Shown piece by piece: positions 8,611-15,971 of a stretch of DNA of 64,000 bases (positions are counted from its first letter, which is position 1; each line of letters starts with the position of its first letter). The stretch lies in contig CAIMLR010000015.1 in the NCBI GenBank assembly GCA_903842345.1, positions 1 through 64,000 of the forward strand, given 5' to 3'. A model generated the notes under the pieces. The model saw nothing but the letters and a program-made list of their open reading frames with translations. It was not told the DNA's origin and did not search any database. Made by a program: the position numbers and the translations under genes. Source of the DNA: an uncultured Myxococcales bacterium. GTDB lineage: Bacteria > Myxococcota_A > UBA9042.

Positions 8611-9261
8611 ATGGCCTTCAAACTGACCTCGACGATCCAACCATTCCCCAGTGACATCAGCTTCTTGGAGGCAGATGCGGCCTACTGGGTGGCCAAAGCC
8701 GCCCGGATCGAAGCAGAACGCCGCTGGGAACCGAAGGAAGAAGGACGGCTTGACACTGTCGGCGTCAAGGCCACGACGCACAGCAAAGAGAACGAACGCC
8801 AATTGGTGGCCTTGACGATCACGGAGGCGGCACACAAGGCCGAGTTGGACCTGCGTATTGAAGCCACAGAGGCGGCTGGCCGGGTGCTGGGGATCGACGC
8901 CCTCTGCAAGATGCACAAGCTTGGGGCGGTCGAAAGGACGACGCTGTTGCTCTGCGTTTACGCGGCGTTGGACGAAGGGCTGGAAACGGCACTTTGTCGT
9001 GCGGCTCCACCGGCATACGGAGCCAGAATTTCGCCTGAAGTCATCTGGTCCCTGACTGAACTCGACTTCGCCCAACGTGCAACTGAGGGACGTAGGCCGT
9101 TTTCACCATCCGCACCGCTGCTGTTGAACAACTTGGTGACGTTGACCTTGGGAAGGACGGCCACGCCTGCCGACCTCCGATCTGGGTCCTTGGCCATCAC
9201 GCAGGCAGCGTTCGACCACGTTCTTGGCGTCGCCAATATTGACGCCAAGTCGGTGAACTGA
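8611..9261 (+). CDS. Unknown protein resembling the N-terminal part of some AAA+ ATPases
   Basis: The ATG at 8611 has AGGAGGG 12 bases upstream and is preferred over the ATG at 8524, which would put the shared leader element inside the gene. The 216-residue product begins MAFKLTSTIQ. Its C-terminal half, around LGAVERTTLLLCVYAALDEG and the later APLLLNNLVTLTLG segment, resembles the helical winged-helix region that precedes the ATPase module in a group of AAA+ proteins, but no Walker motifs follow. It may be a truncated ATPase or a stand-alone domain. It is co-regulated with the excisionase gene if the leader element is real. No function is assigned. Confidence 0.65.
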   Translation: MAFKLTSTIQPFPSDISFLEADAAYWVAKAARIEAERRWEPKEEGRLDTVGVKATTHSKENERQLVALTITEAAHKAELDLRIEATEAAGRVLGIDALCKMHKLGAVERTTLLLCVYAALDEGLETALCRAAPPAYGARISPEVIWSLTELDFAQRATEGRRPFSPSAPLLLNNLVTLTLGRTATPADLRSGSLAITQAAFDHVLGVANIDAKSVN

Positions 9262-9265
9262 CGCC

Positions 9266-9511
9266 ATGAAGCTGAAGGGAGTCCCTGATTGGCTGGATTC
9301 GGCAGTTGCCCGCGACCGAGAATTTGCGGTGGCGAAGAGCCAGTTGTCAATTGCAATCAAGGTGTTGCTGGTTCGGGCACAGGACAAGGAAGCCAGACTT
9401 GCCGTTCTTGGCGTCGAGGAGGCCGCACACGCCACGATAGCTGCTGCGACCGACTCAGCGTGGCGTCTGGGTCACCGAGGCCGTACACGGGCAAATCTGT
9501 CACGTAGCTGA
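9266..9511 (+). CDS. Small hypothetical protein
   Basis: 81 residues starting MKLKGVPDWL, 4 bp after the preceding stop, so it could be translationally coupled. No ribosome site of its own is visible. The N-terminal 65 residues look like a charged helical protein (AVARDREFAVAKSQLSIAIK). The last 15 are Arg-rich and run antisense to the next gene, which suggests the true end may be different. Doubtful but plausible. Confidence 0.35.
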   Translation: MKLKGVPDWLDSAVARDREFAVAKSQLSIAIKVLLVRAQDKEARLAVLGVEEAAHATIAAATDSAWRLGHRGRTRANLSRS

Positions 9512-9759
9512 CCTTCATCCCGCCAGACACCAACCAACTCCCGCAACTCAACAGCATGCCGGGCCATTTTGCGGGCCAATGCAGGACGAGTGGTCCGGTG
9601 CTTCCTGCCAAGGTCTTCCATGGCTTGGAGGGCGGTGAACAGGATGTCATCGGCCATCTGCTCAACAGTACTGGTCGTCGCGGTTGCCGTAAGGGTGGTT
9701 GCGGCATCAGAAAACACCGCAAGTTCGTCCCGGTCTTCGTCGCAGAAATCGTATCGCAT
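9472..9759 (-). CDS. Hypothetical protein
   Basis: 95 residues starting MRYDFCDEDRDELAVF, with a strong GGGAGGAG ribosome site 4-5 bases before the ATG. The second half is helical and basic (ARKMARHAVELRELVGVW). No family is recognised. It lies 75 bp downstream of the next minus-strand gene and probably belongs to the same operon (10448 down to 9472). Confidence 0.7.
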   Translation of the reverse strand: MRYDFCDEDRDELAVFSDAATTLTATATTSTVEQMADDILFTALQAMEDLGRKHRTTRPALARKMARHAVELRELVGVWRDEGQLRDRFARVRPR

Positions 9760-9834
9760 GGTCTCCTCCCTAAGTTGTCCTGCAAGGTGGCGGCGATAGG
9801 CTGGCTACCGCCGCCACCTTGCTGGCAGCGACAA

Positions 9835-10251
9835 CTACTTCGCTTCCGCCTCGCACATGGGCTTGGTTTGCACTTCAAGGCCGTTCATCTTGCCCAGCAG
9901 CTCCAGCAAAATTGAGAAGTTTCGCTGGTCGCAAGGTTTTTTGCGGCCAGCCCCGACGTTGTATTCAACGGTGATTTTGACGGAGTCCTGCGTTGCGGCT
10001 TGGGCGTCGACAACGGGAGCTGCAACTTCAACGACGGCGTCAATTGGCACGTCGTCGCTGATGTGAGCAGCAACCGGCGGCGTTGTGGCTGAAGCCGCGA
10101 CTTCCGGAGCCGGGACCAACGCCACTGGAGCCGCCGAAGCTTCCTTCGGCCCCAGAGCCTCGTCCAAGAATTCCAGTAGGCCGGGCTCCTTGCCTTTGGG
10201 CTGAGATGCGGCAGGTTGCTCGTCGAATAGGCCGTCCAGAATGTCGCTCAT
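9835..10251 (-). CDS. Hypothetical protein with Ala/Pro-rich linker
   Basis: 138 residues from ATG 10251, which overlaps the upstream stop as ATGA; GAGGTG lies just before it. The N-terminus reads SDILDGLFDEQ, then comes a long Ala/Pro/Val-rich linker (about 35-95), then a folded-looking C-terminal segment containing VKITVEYNVGAGRKKPCDQR and LLELLGKMNGLEV. The layout of short N-terminal peptide, linker and small domain resembles adaptor or single-strand-binding-type proteins, but I cannot name it. It is coupled to a ribbon-helix-helix-like protein, which hints at a maintenance or regulatory operon. Confidence 0.7.
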   Translation of the reverse strand: MSDILDGLFDEQPAASQPKGKEPGLLEFLDEALGPKEASAAPVALVPAPEVAASATTPPVAAHISDDVPIDAVVEVAAPVVDAQAATQDSVKITVEYNVGAGRKKPCDQRNFSILLELLGKMNGLEVQTKPMCEAEAK

Positions 10252-10448
10252 TGGGCACCTCGCTTGGCGGTCAGGGCCTGTTCGCCAGTGCTGGATTCGG
10301 CGTGGCTGTCTGGGGCGTCCCAAGCCGCCAAGTCAGCGGAGATCAGATCGGAGACGTACTGGGTTAGCGTGCGGCCTGTCAGCATGGCACGCACCTTGGC
10401 ACCTACCCGCACGGTAGCAGGCAGGTTCAAATGAGTCGCAGATTTCAT
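10248..10448 (-). CDS. Small ribbon-helix-helix-like protein
   Basis: 66 residues from ATG 10448 (AAGG upstream). The segment HLNLPATVRVGAKVRAML followed by TGRTLTQYVSDLISADLAAW has a short beta strand, two helices and the spacing of CopG/Arc-type ribbon-helix-helix DNA-binding proteins. Such proteins regulate their own operon or act in plasmid partition or antitoxin roles. The downstream gene overlaps by 4 bp. The earlier in-frame start at 10571 has a less convincing N-terminus. Function is inferred from fold resemblance only. Confidence 0.6.
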   Translation of the reverse strand: MKSATHLNLPATVRVGAKVRAMLTGRTLTQYVSDLISADLAAWDAPDSHAESSTGEQALTAKRGAQ

Positions 10449-10718
10449 GTTCTTTACCTTGCCGAGCGAAAGTTGCCGGGCTTGGTTACCAATACCCGGC
10501 AGGACCTCGATGCGATCTACCCCGACGAGATTTTTCTGGTGCAGCAGTTGGGCAGCGTGCTGGAGGTGCATCAGTCAACGTGGCGGCGTCGCCGGGGCAC
10601 AGTGACAGCGGAGCTGACAATTGGAGGCCGGGCGACCCTGCCTCGCAGGCCACAGGAACGCTGCACAAAGCGGCGTGGTTGTCGTCGCCTTCAGCGGTGG
10701 CAGGCAACGGCGCGGGCG

Positions 10719-11081
10719 TTAAGGCCGCTCTGACGTGCCCTTGGTGAGTTCACGGGCCAACCGCAGGACAAGGTCACGGCCTGACGGTGCGAGACCAGCA
10801 AATAGGCGAGCGAGTTCAACTTCTTCGGGTGTGCCGGTTGCTGCGGGTAGTTGACGTTGGACATCCAGCAGCTCGCCAAGGCCGACTGCAAGGACATCTG
10901 CAATTTTGGAGAGCATCGTCAGCGACAGGGCACGATCACCGGTTTCGAGCCGTGAAAGCGTCACGGGTTCAACGCCAACGGCTTCGGCAAGGGCTTCCTG
11001 CGTCCATCCACGGTCACGACGGGCTTGTCCAACCCGACTTCCGACTTCTTGCAGCAGTTCTTGATCCCGGCGACGTGGCAT
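10719..11081 (-). CDS. XRE-family transcriptional regulator
   Basis: 120 residues from ATG 11081, with GGGGGAACC ribosome site. The N-terminal helix-turn-helix spans about 12-65: GSRVGQARRDRGWTQEALAE, then VGVEPVTLSRLETGDRALS, then LTMLSKIADVLAVGLGELL. This is a typical HTH_3 (Cro/C1) domain. The C-terminal 50 residues are helical and may mediate dimerisation. A 25-bp perfect palindrome (11136-11160) lies 55 bp upstream and is its likely operator, giving autoregulation and control of the divergent lipoprotein gene. It may act as the island's repressor or as a controller-type regulator. Confidence 0.88.
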   Translation of the reverse strand: MPRRRDQELLQEVGSRVGQARRDRGWTQEALAEAVGVEPVTLSRLETGDRALSLTMLSKIADVLAVGLGELLDVQRQLPAATGTPEEVELARLFAGLAPSGRDLVLRLARELTKGTSERP

Positions 11082-11135
11082 CGGTTCCCCCTGCCCCCAA
11101 ATTGGACTGGGGCTGGCGGTGAAGCCATGCACAGC

Positions 11136-11160
11136 AAGGTCAAGTAGACGACTTGACCTT
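11136..11160. promoter_or_regulatory. Palindromic operator of the XRE regulator
   Basis: AAGGTCAAGT (11136-11145), spacer AGACG, ACTTGACCTT (11151-11160): a perfect 10-bp inverted repeat between the XRE gene and the divergent lipoprotein gene. The arm contains TCAAGT-type half-sites suited to an XRE dimer. Confidence 0.75.
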
Positions 11161-11228
11161 ATCAGCATGTCGATCCAGCATCTGAACGGCCAAGTTCACG
11201 ACTGCGTGAATGAAGTTGGGGGCCCAGC

Positions 11229-11765
11229 GTGAAGTCGAACCAATACAGCAAACTCGTTGTTCGGGCGGTCCTGACCTTCATCATCGGGGCGGCAACCGGT
11301 TGTGCCGACAAAGCCAGACCAGCATTTGACCGCTGCGTTGAACTTGAGAAGACGGCGGACGACCTCGACAGTACCTTCAACGCCCTGTTTGCCTGCCAAA
11401 AAGCGGTGGCCGCAGACCCGAACAGCGACGCCGGTAGGGCAGCCAGCCAGAAAGCATCGGAACTGAAGCTGAAGTACGATCGGTTGGAGGAGGAACGAGA
11501 CGCCAAGGTGGCGGACTTTGTCGCCGCAGCAAACAAGTACGGATCGTCGTCCGGGCCAGAACGGGCGTTGAAAGCTGCCGAGCAGGTCGTTCAAGCTCAG
11601 CTCCGAGGCGTCGATGCGCATTGTCAGGGACAACGGAAACCGCCCAAACTGTATACATTCAGCGGTGGTAGTTACTTCGAAAACGAACTGGTCGCCAAAT
11701 CACGTGGATGTGAACGGCGCACCACCAGCGACACTATCGACACGACCGAATACTGTTGTCCGTAG
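11229..11765 (+). CDS. Predicted lipoprotein
   Basis: 178 residues, GTG start. The N-terminus has a hydrophobic signal ending in a lipobox (IIGAATGC, Cys about 25), so it should be lipidated and membrane-anchored. The mature part is helical with a predicted coiled region (about 75-120) and five further Cys, including CVELEK, CQKAV and a CC near the C-terminus. No family is recognised. It is divergent from the XRE regulator across the palindromic operator, so it may be under that control. A surface or envelope cargo function is possible but unproven. Confidence 0.75.
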   Translation: MKSNQYSKLVVRAVLTFIIGAATGCADKARPAFDRCVELEKTADDLDSTFNALFACQKAVAADPNSDAGRAASQKASELKLKYDRLEEERDAKVADFVAAANKYGSSSGPERALKAAEQVVQAQLRGVDAHCQGQRKPPKLYTFSGGSYFENELVAKSRGCERRTTSDTIDTTEYCCP

Positions 11766-11866
11766 GCTGGAATGGCGACTTTTGTGCGGCTGCCCCGCGT
11801 CCCAGACGAATGTCAGCGACTGGCCAAGCAAGGAGAGCGAGTCCGTGTCGATGCGCTATGTTCGAA

Positions 11867-12904
11867 CTAAGGAATCGACGACTTAGCCTTTCTGGTCCGC
11901 CCGCACTTGCAGTGTTCAACGCCATCGACATCCGCGCGCTCAAACGTATGCGGCCCATGGTCCGGGTCCAACATGCACATGTCCGGCGTGATCTTCTTCT
12001 TGGCGGGCAGAAGCTGCTTCAGCAGCTTGCGGAGGTCGTTAAGCCCGGCATCCAACTCCGCCAATTGCTCCGGTTGCAGTTGCAGGACCGCGTGGGAAAT
12101 TTGCCGCGAGTCTGCCGTCAAAAGGGCCAAGAATTCCGATGATGCCCAAGCAATTGGCTGCGTTCCTGACGACTGCACCGGCACACCTACGGCAGCATTG
12201 TCTTCACCGCCGGTATCAACCAGCCGCTGAAACCTTGCCAACCGTGCCCGCAGTTTCCCTTGTTCATCCGGCGTGAGGGTGCTGAATGCAAACAAGATCT
12301 TGGCGTCCTTGTCCGCATCTGAGAGGTAGTCATAGGCCGACACGTCCAAATCGTCGGACAGGACGTGAATCCAGCCTTCCCGGCGCAGTACGTCTGCTAC
12401 CAATGCGTCCGGATCTTCCGCCGCGACCGCCGCGTCCGGATCCTTGGCGAAGTCCGTCCAATCCTTGCCGCCACTATGGAATTTCTGAATGGCCTCATGG
12501 ATGTCGTCCAACCCCGGTGACGCCGTGCGTGCGAAAAGTAGGTCCGTCACAGTGCGAATGGCAGCGGCATCCAGCTTGGACTTTTCCTGCCCAAGCAGAA
12601 CTAACTGTCCGGCGGTAGGCACGTTGCGGTGCGTGGGGTCGATGTTCCTATGGGCAAACGCCGCCGCAACGCCGCGTGACAGGCGGGCGACCGGCACACC
12701 GGTGTCCTTCTCCATCTTCCTGTAGCTCGGCATCGTCTTGTTGTGCTTGTCTCGCAAGGCAACGATGTCGCCATCGTACACGTCGTCCAAGACCGTCTTG
12801 CCCAAGGCAAGAAGCGTGTCACGGTCGTCGGCTTGGGAACGCCGCGTCAGTAATTCCCCGTACTTGCGGAGCTTAGCGATGACAGTTTTGTCGAACTTTC
12901 CCAT
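11867..12904 (-). CDS. Unknown protein with C-terminal zinc-ribbon-like Cys cluster
   Basis: 345 residues from ATG 12904. The N-terminal third is basic and helical (KTVIAKLRKYGELLTRR and a DTGVPVARLSRGVAAAF segment that could be a helix-turn-helix). The middle is acidic. The C-terminus has CMLDP, HGPHTF and HCKCGR, a pattern that could bind zinc. A 17-bp palindrome lies 17 bp before the start and suggests autoregulation. It is transcribed divergently from the excisionase gene. It could be a partition- or regulation-type DNA-binding protein; I cannot assign a function. Confidence 0.75.
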   Translation of the reverse strand: MGKFDKTVIAKLRKYGELLTRRSQADDRDTLLALGKTVLDDVYDGDIVALRDKHNKTMPSYRKMEKDTGVPVARLSRGVAAAFAHRNIDPTHRNVPTAGQLVLLGQEKSKLDAAAIRTVTDLLFARTASPGLDDIHEAIQKFHSGGKDWTDFAKDPDAAVAAEDPDALVADVLRREGWIHVLSDDLDVSAYDYLSDADKDAKILFAFSTLTPDEQGKLRARLARFQRLVDTGGEDNAAVGVPVQSSGTQPIAWASSEFLALLTADSRQISHAVLQLQPEQLAELDAGLNDLRKLLKQLLPAKKKITPDMCMLDPDHGPHTFERADVDGVEHCKCGRTRKAKSSIP

Positions 12905-12920
12905 AATATCGGCCTGTTCG

Positions 12921-12937
12921 GTGTTTCACTGAAACAC
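12921..12937. promoter_or_regulatory. 17-bp palindrome upstream of the 345-residue gene
   Basis: GTGTTTC ACT GAAACAC is a perfect 7-bp inverted repeat with a 3-base centre, placed 17 bp before the ATG at 12904. This is operator geometry for a dimeric regulator. Confidence 0.6.
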
Positions 12938-13071
12938 ACGTCAACTCGAACTACACCACAGGCGGAGGCGGCGGTCCACGTGGGCAAAGGAAATTCTCGG
13001 ATAGACGTGGAGTGGGCCAACGACCGGCGCACGCCCAATCAGACGCTGCTGAAATTCGTCACGTCGCGGTG

Positions 13072-13101
13072 TACTTACTTTCGGTCCGGCCCGCGTAGAT
13101 C
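13072..13101 (+). promoter_or_regulatory. Leader element shared with the 8611 gene (copy 2)
   Basis: TACTTACTTTC plus GCCCGCGTAGATC, as at 8551-8581. It ends about 42 bp before the excisionase-like start at 13144. Confidence 0.55.
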
Positions 13102-13143
13102 GGCAGTGACCGGCACCAATTGCCGGAGGCACTGGCCGGTACC

Positions 13144-13983
13144 ATGGACACGCAACCTCAGCAGCAAGGCCAAACGAACGATTGGGACGCCGACTTCTTC
13201 GTTGGCGGCATCCGCCCCCAACTCACTGACGGCGGCGTCCTCGGGTCCACGGGCACGGACCCAATGTCGATCGGGCTGCCGGTCCAAGCTGCGCCGGTAA
13301 CTAAGGCGGATTTGGCCGCAGCCGTTGCAGATCTGAAGGCGACGATGGCGGCACTGTCTTGGCCGCAACAAGCAGGATCGATTCAGATGGCAGGCCCGCC
13401 GTTGCCACCGACAGGTGCGACGGTGATCCAGCACGAGTCGTTGTCCAGCAAGACATTGGCCGTCGCCCACGGCTACGACCAGTGGCTGACGACTGAAGAG
13501 GCTGCCAAGTACCTGCGGTTCGGCAATTCCAGCACGATCCGCAGCCTCATCAACAAAAAGTTGCTCCGCGCCGACGGCAAGCGGGGCAAGAGCTACCTGT
13601 TCCGCGTTGCGACTTTGGATGCGTATGCGACACGGCAGACAGCGGTCATGGAAGGGCCAGATGCGACACGAAAATTTCAAGAAGACCAAGCTTCCCGGAC
13701 TGTTCAAGGCAACCGACGGCTCGGGCCGATGGTACGTGCGGGCCGCGATCCGGGTGGATGGGCAGATCGTCGCGATCAAGAAGTTGCTGCCCGCCGTGAA
13801 TCCGACCACGGGCAGGCCCTACGACGACGTGGAAGCGTTCATCGAATTCAAGGCGCTGAAGGAACAGGCCAAGGCCCGAACGCAGACACCGCCCCCGACC
13901 CCTACGCCGCACCCGCAGGATACGTGCCAGACCGTGCAGCAGTACTGCGTGCGTTGGCTGAAGGTCAGGGCCGCTCGACTTAG
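13144..13983 (+). CDS. Excisionase-like DNA-binding protein
   Basis: ATG 13144 with GGAGG upstream. After an Ala/Pro-rich N-terminus comes a winged-helix excisionase-type domain (about 115-160): DQWLTTEEAAKYLRF, then SSTIRSLINKKLLRADGKRG, then YLFRVATLDAYA. This matches the helix-turn-helix 17/Xis architecture that helps integrases direct excision. The reading frame continues open to 13983, overlapping the integrase start by 323 bp in another frame. The Arg/Gly-rich tail after about residue 175 looks like non-coding translation of GC-rich DNA, so the functional part probably ends near 13670. Partner of the adjacent integrase. Confidence 0.7.
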   Translation: MDTQPQQQGQTNDWDADFFVGGIRPQLTDGGVLGSTGTDPMSIGLPVQAAPVTKADLAAAVADLKATMAALSWPQQAGSIQMAGPPLPPTGATVIQHESLSSKTLAVAHGYDQWLTTEEAAKYLRFGNSSTIRSLINKKLLRADGKRGKSYLFRVATLDAYATRQTAVMEGPDATRKFQEDQASRTVQGNRRLGPMVRAGRDPGGWADRRDQEVAARRESDHGQALRRRGSVHRIQGAEGTGQGPNADTAPDPYAAPAGYVPDRAAVLRALAEGQGRST

Positions 13984-14959
13984 CCCCAGCACCGCTGAGG
14001 GCTACGCAGAGGCCATCAACGACCGCATCCTGCCTCGGATGGGCTGGATGAAATGCACCGACGTGACGCGGCAAGCCGTGGAGGCTTGGGTCGTCTGGAT
14101 CGAAGCACAGGTCCAGCCTGCACAGCGCACCATGATGAAGCGGGGCATGGCGGAGCCGGTCACATACGACAATCCACATGCCGGTGAACCGTACTGCGAA
14201 GCGACTATGCGGAAGTGGTGGCGGTGCTTGAAGACGATTCTGGGCGACATGGCAGCTGATTTCGGCGACATGAAGAACCCTGTCTTGCGGATTCGGCACC
14301 CACAACGTCCAGAACTGGCCAGCCGCCGCGAGCAACGCACGCTGGACGCAGAGGTCACTGGCAGAATCTTGGCCGCGACGCAATTCCGGTTCCCGCAGCA
14401 CTTCGCCTGCATCGCGGTCATGGCCATGACGGGGATGCGTGCTGGCGAAGTCTTTGCATTGCAATGGGATGTAGTGGATTTTGCGGCAGGGACGATTACC
14501 GTGAAGCGGGCAGTCAGCAAGGGCACGTTGCGGCAGCGGACAAAGACTGGGTCGCCGCGCACCGTGCCGATGCACCCTGAACTGGCTGACATCCTTGAAG
14601 CCCATCAGCAGGCCCAGACCGGTAAGGAGCATCTGGGGCTTTCTTCCGGGCTGCTGTTTCCATCGGAAGACGGCAAGGTCCGGATCCCGTCCAGCTTGCG
14701 CAAGGTGTGGCCGAAGGTGGCAGAACTGGTCAACACGGACATCCGCGTTGCCAACCGTGTTCTGCGGCGGTCCATGAACACTCGGCTGGTTGAAGCCGGT
14801 GTCGATCGCACCGTCATCCGCGCCATCATGGGCCACATGGGCGAGGCCATGACGCAGCTCTACACGGGCGTGGACATGAACGCCAAGATGAACGCTTTCG
14901 CCCGCATCCAGCCGACTCTGGCCGCTGCGGGCGTAGAACCGCCCCCGACCATTCACTGA
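13661..14959 (+). CDS. int: Tyrosine recombinase (integrase of the left island)
   Basis: 432 residues from ATG 13661 (MRHENFKKTK). It has an N-terminal arm-binding region, a SAM-like core-binding domain and a catalytic domain. Visible catalytic parts: Arg in GMRAGEVFALQW, Lys in TKTGSPRTVPMHPEL, Arg in the box-II segment RVLRRSMNT, His in IMGHMG, and Tyr in LYTGVD. The usual His of the HxLR box is Arg here. It lies 60 bp from the partial tRNA-Arg att copy and points at it. It closely resembles the second integrase (50261-51442), especially MTGMRAGE and DVVDF-AGTITVKR. Confidence 0.93.
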   Translation: MRHENFKKTKLPGLFKATDGSGRWYVRAAIRVDGQIVAIKKLLPAVNPTTGRPYDDVEAFIEFKALKEQAKARTQTPPPTPTPHPQDTCQTVQQYCVRWLKVRAARLSPSTAEGYAEAINDRILPRMGWMKCTDVTRQAVEAWVVWIEAQVQPAQRTMMKRGMAEPVTYDNPHAGEPYCEATMRKWWRCLKTILGDMAADFGDMKNPVLRIRHPQRPELASRREQRTLDAEVTGRILAATQFRFPQHFACIAVMAMTGMRAGEVFALQWDVVDFAAGTITVKRAVSKGTLRQRTKTGSPRTVPMHPELADILEAHQQAQTGKEHLGLSSGLLFPSEDGKVRIPSSLRKVWPKVAELVNTDIRVANRVLRRSMNTRLVEAGVDRTVIRAIMGHMGEAMTQLYTGVDMNAKMNAFARIQPTLAAAGVEPPPTIH

Positions 14960-14971
14960 TCGGCAAAGGCA

Positions 14972-14999
14972 ATGTTGCCCCCCGGATGTTGCCCCCCGG
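14972..14999. repeat. Perfect 14-bp tandem repeat between integrase and att
   Basis: ATGTTGCCCCCCGG occurs twice back to back (14972-14985 and 14986-14999), 22 bp before the att core. Direct repeats beside the core are typical arm-type integrase or excisionase sites. Confidence 0.6.
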
Positions 15000-15021
15000 T
15001 GCCTGTTGATGCGTAAGTGCT

Positions 15022-15066
15022 GGCGCGCCCAACAGGATTCGAACCTGTGACCGTCGGCTTAGAAGT
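15022..15066 (-). other. Attachment site: partial tRNA-Arg 3' half
   Basis: On the minus strand this reproduces the 3' half of tRNA-Arg(UCU), from the anticodon loop (CTTCTAAG) through the T-arm to the acceptor end (GGGCGCGCC). It aligns to 51499-51543 and the match stops just past the anticodon loop. The T-stem differs from the intact gene but with compensating changes (ACAGG/CCTGT versus AAGGG/CCCTT). It is the junction of the left island and the prophage. Confidence 0.85.
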
Positions 15067-15125
15067 TATTTTTAGGCCCCGGCAGTTATACGCTTTCCTA
15101 ACGGTTGCGCGGCCTTACGGTACAC

Positions 15126-15199
15126 GTTAGGGCCGCGCCGGGGCCTTGAAAGGGCCGCTTGTTAGGGCGCCGTTAGGGCCGGTCGGCGCGCCCCCTAAC
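15126..15199. repeat. Left-end GTTAGGG repeats (integrase arm sites)
   Basis: GTTAGGG at 15126-15132, 15161-15167 and 15172-15178, with the inverse CCCTAAC at 15193-15199. The same words, including CCCCTAACACGG, recur beside the right end (51454-51473). They are likely arm-type binding sites of the prophage integrase. Confidence 0.6.
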
Positions 15200-15356
15200 A
15201 CGGTTTCGCCGTTTCCGGCGCGCAAACCCTTATACGCGAAACGCCTGAGCCGACGGCCCCTGCATAGGCGGCCAACCACCTGCCCTGCAACACGAATCCG
15301 CCGCAAAACGGACATTTTGCCTGCCGTCGGCGTCGGCCGTTTTTGGCAGCCGGATC

Positions 15357-15446
15357 GGGACACCGCCGGGACACCGTCGGTTCACGCACGGGACACTTAT
15401 CCTGTGAAAACAAGTTGTTGACGCACATCACCGGCCTCGTCATCTT
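15357..15446 (+). promoter_or_regulatory. Direct repeats and possible early promoter
   Basis: GGGACACCG at 15357-15365 and 15368-15376 and GGGACACTT at 15391-15399 precede TTGACG (15418-15423) and, 17 bases later, CATCTT (15441-15446). It lies upstream of the first leftmost prophage gene. The -35 is good and the -10 weak; the repeats could be operators. Apart from the att and arm sites, no gene is seen in 14960-15530. Confidence 0.4.
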
Positions 15447-15530
15447 GATCTTCACGGCAGCCACGACGGCTGGCCGCCTACGACAAGACGGCAACGGCAG
15501 CACGACGACTGCCAAGAGGTACGAGACACC

Positions 15531-15971
15531 ATGCGTGAAAAGATCAGGAAAATCAGGGACGAGATCTTCGAGGCCGCCCACTGGAACAAGGAAGGCGAGG
15601 CCGACCTGTGCACGGCGGCGTTGGTCAGGGCAGCAACCGCCACGGACGCGCTGGAAGCCGCGTTGCCGGAGGCGAAGACGCCCCGCAAGACGCCGAAGCG
15701 CAAGAAGACGGCGGTGCAGGAGCCCGCCACGTTCGACTGGCCGACGGAGTTGACCAATCTCGCGGACGGGCTGCTGGAAATGGCCGAATGTGCGGAGGTG
15801 CCGTCGTGCGTGCGGGGGCGGCTGTTCGGCGCGGAGCGGGCGCTCCGGGCGTGGTTGAAAGAGTCTCTGCACACGGCAGATTGTGGGTCGGCCAAGGGCG
15901 ACAGCGATTGCTACCACGCTGACGGCACAAACACGACGGACGACAACGGCGCTGCCCAGGAGGCAAACTGA
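15531..15971 (+). CDS. Hypothetical prophage early protein
   Basis: 146 residues, ATG 15531 with GAGG upstream. N-terminal helical segment MREKIRKIRDEIFEAAHW, a Lys-rich linker (PRKTPKRKKTAVQ), then a second helical region with Cys (MAECAEVPSCVRGRLFGAERALRAWL). No family is recognised. It overlaps the next gene by one base, so it heads an operon of small early genes (15531-17438). Early-region phage proteins of this kind are often host-takeover factors, which here is only a guess. Confidence 0.7.
   Translation: MREKIRKIRDEIFEAAHWNKEGEADLCTAALVRAATATDALEAALPEAKTPRKTPKRKKTAVQEPATFDWPTELTNLADGLLEMAECAEVPSCVRGRLFGAERALRAWLKESLHTADCGSAKGDSDCYHADGTNTTDDNGAAQEAN

Larger units (their letters stand above)
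142..15066. mobile_element. Integrative defence island next to tRNA-Arg (left element)
   Basis: The island carries hsdM/hsdS with a truncated hsdR, a retron, an XRE regulator, small unknown genes, and an excisionase-like plus tyrosine integrase pair at its right end. It stops at a partial copy of the tRNA-Arg 3' half (15022-15066). The integrase points at that att copy, which is the usual layout. The left end is not defined: no third tRNA fragment is visible near position 1, so the element either continues beyond the window or has lost its left end by deletion into hsdR. Confidence 0.65.

Noticed and set aside
10431-10733. Plus-strand ORF of 100 codons between 10431 and 10733
   Set aside because: Antisense to the RHH-like gene at its start and Arg-rich after that; no ribosome site.
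13646-14956. 436-codon minus-strand frame opposite the island integrase
   Set aside because: The integrase catalytic motifs are on the plus strand; the antisense frame is His/Arg-rich with no start signal.
15126-15199. GTTAGGG repeats as a CRISPR array
   Set aside because: The repeats are only 7 bp, irregularly spaced and partly inverted; they fit integrase arm sites at a phage end.
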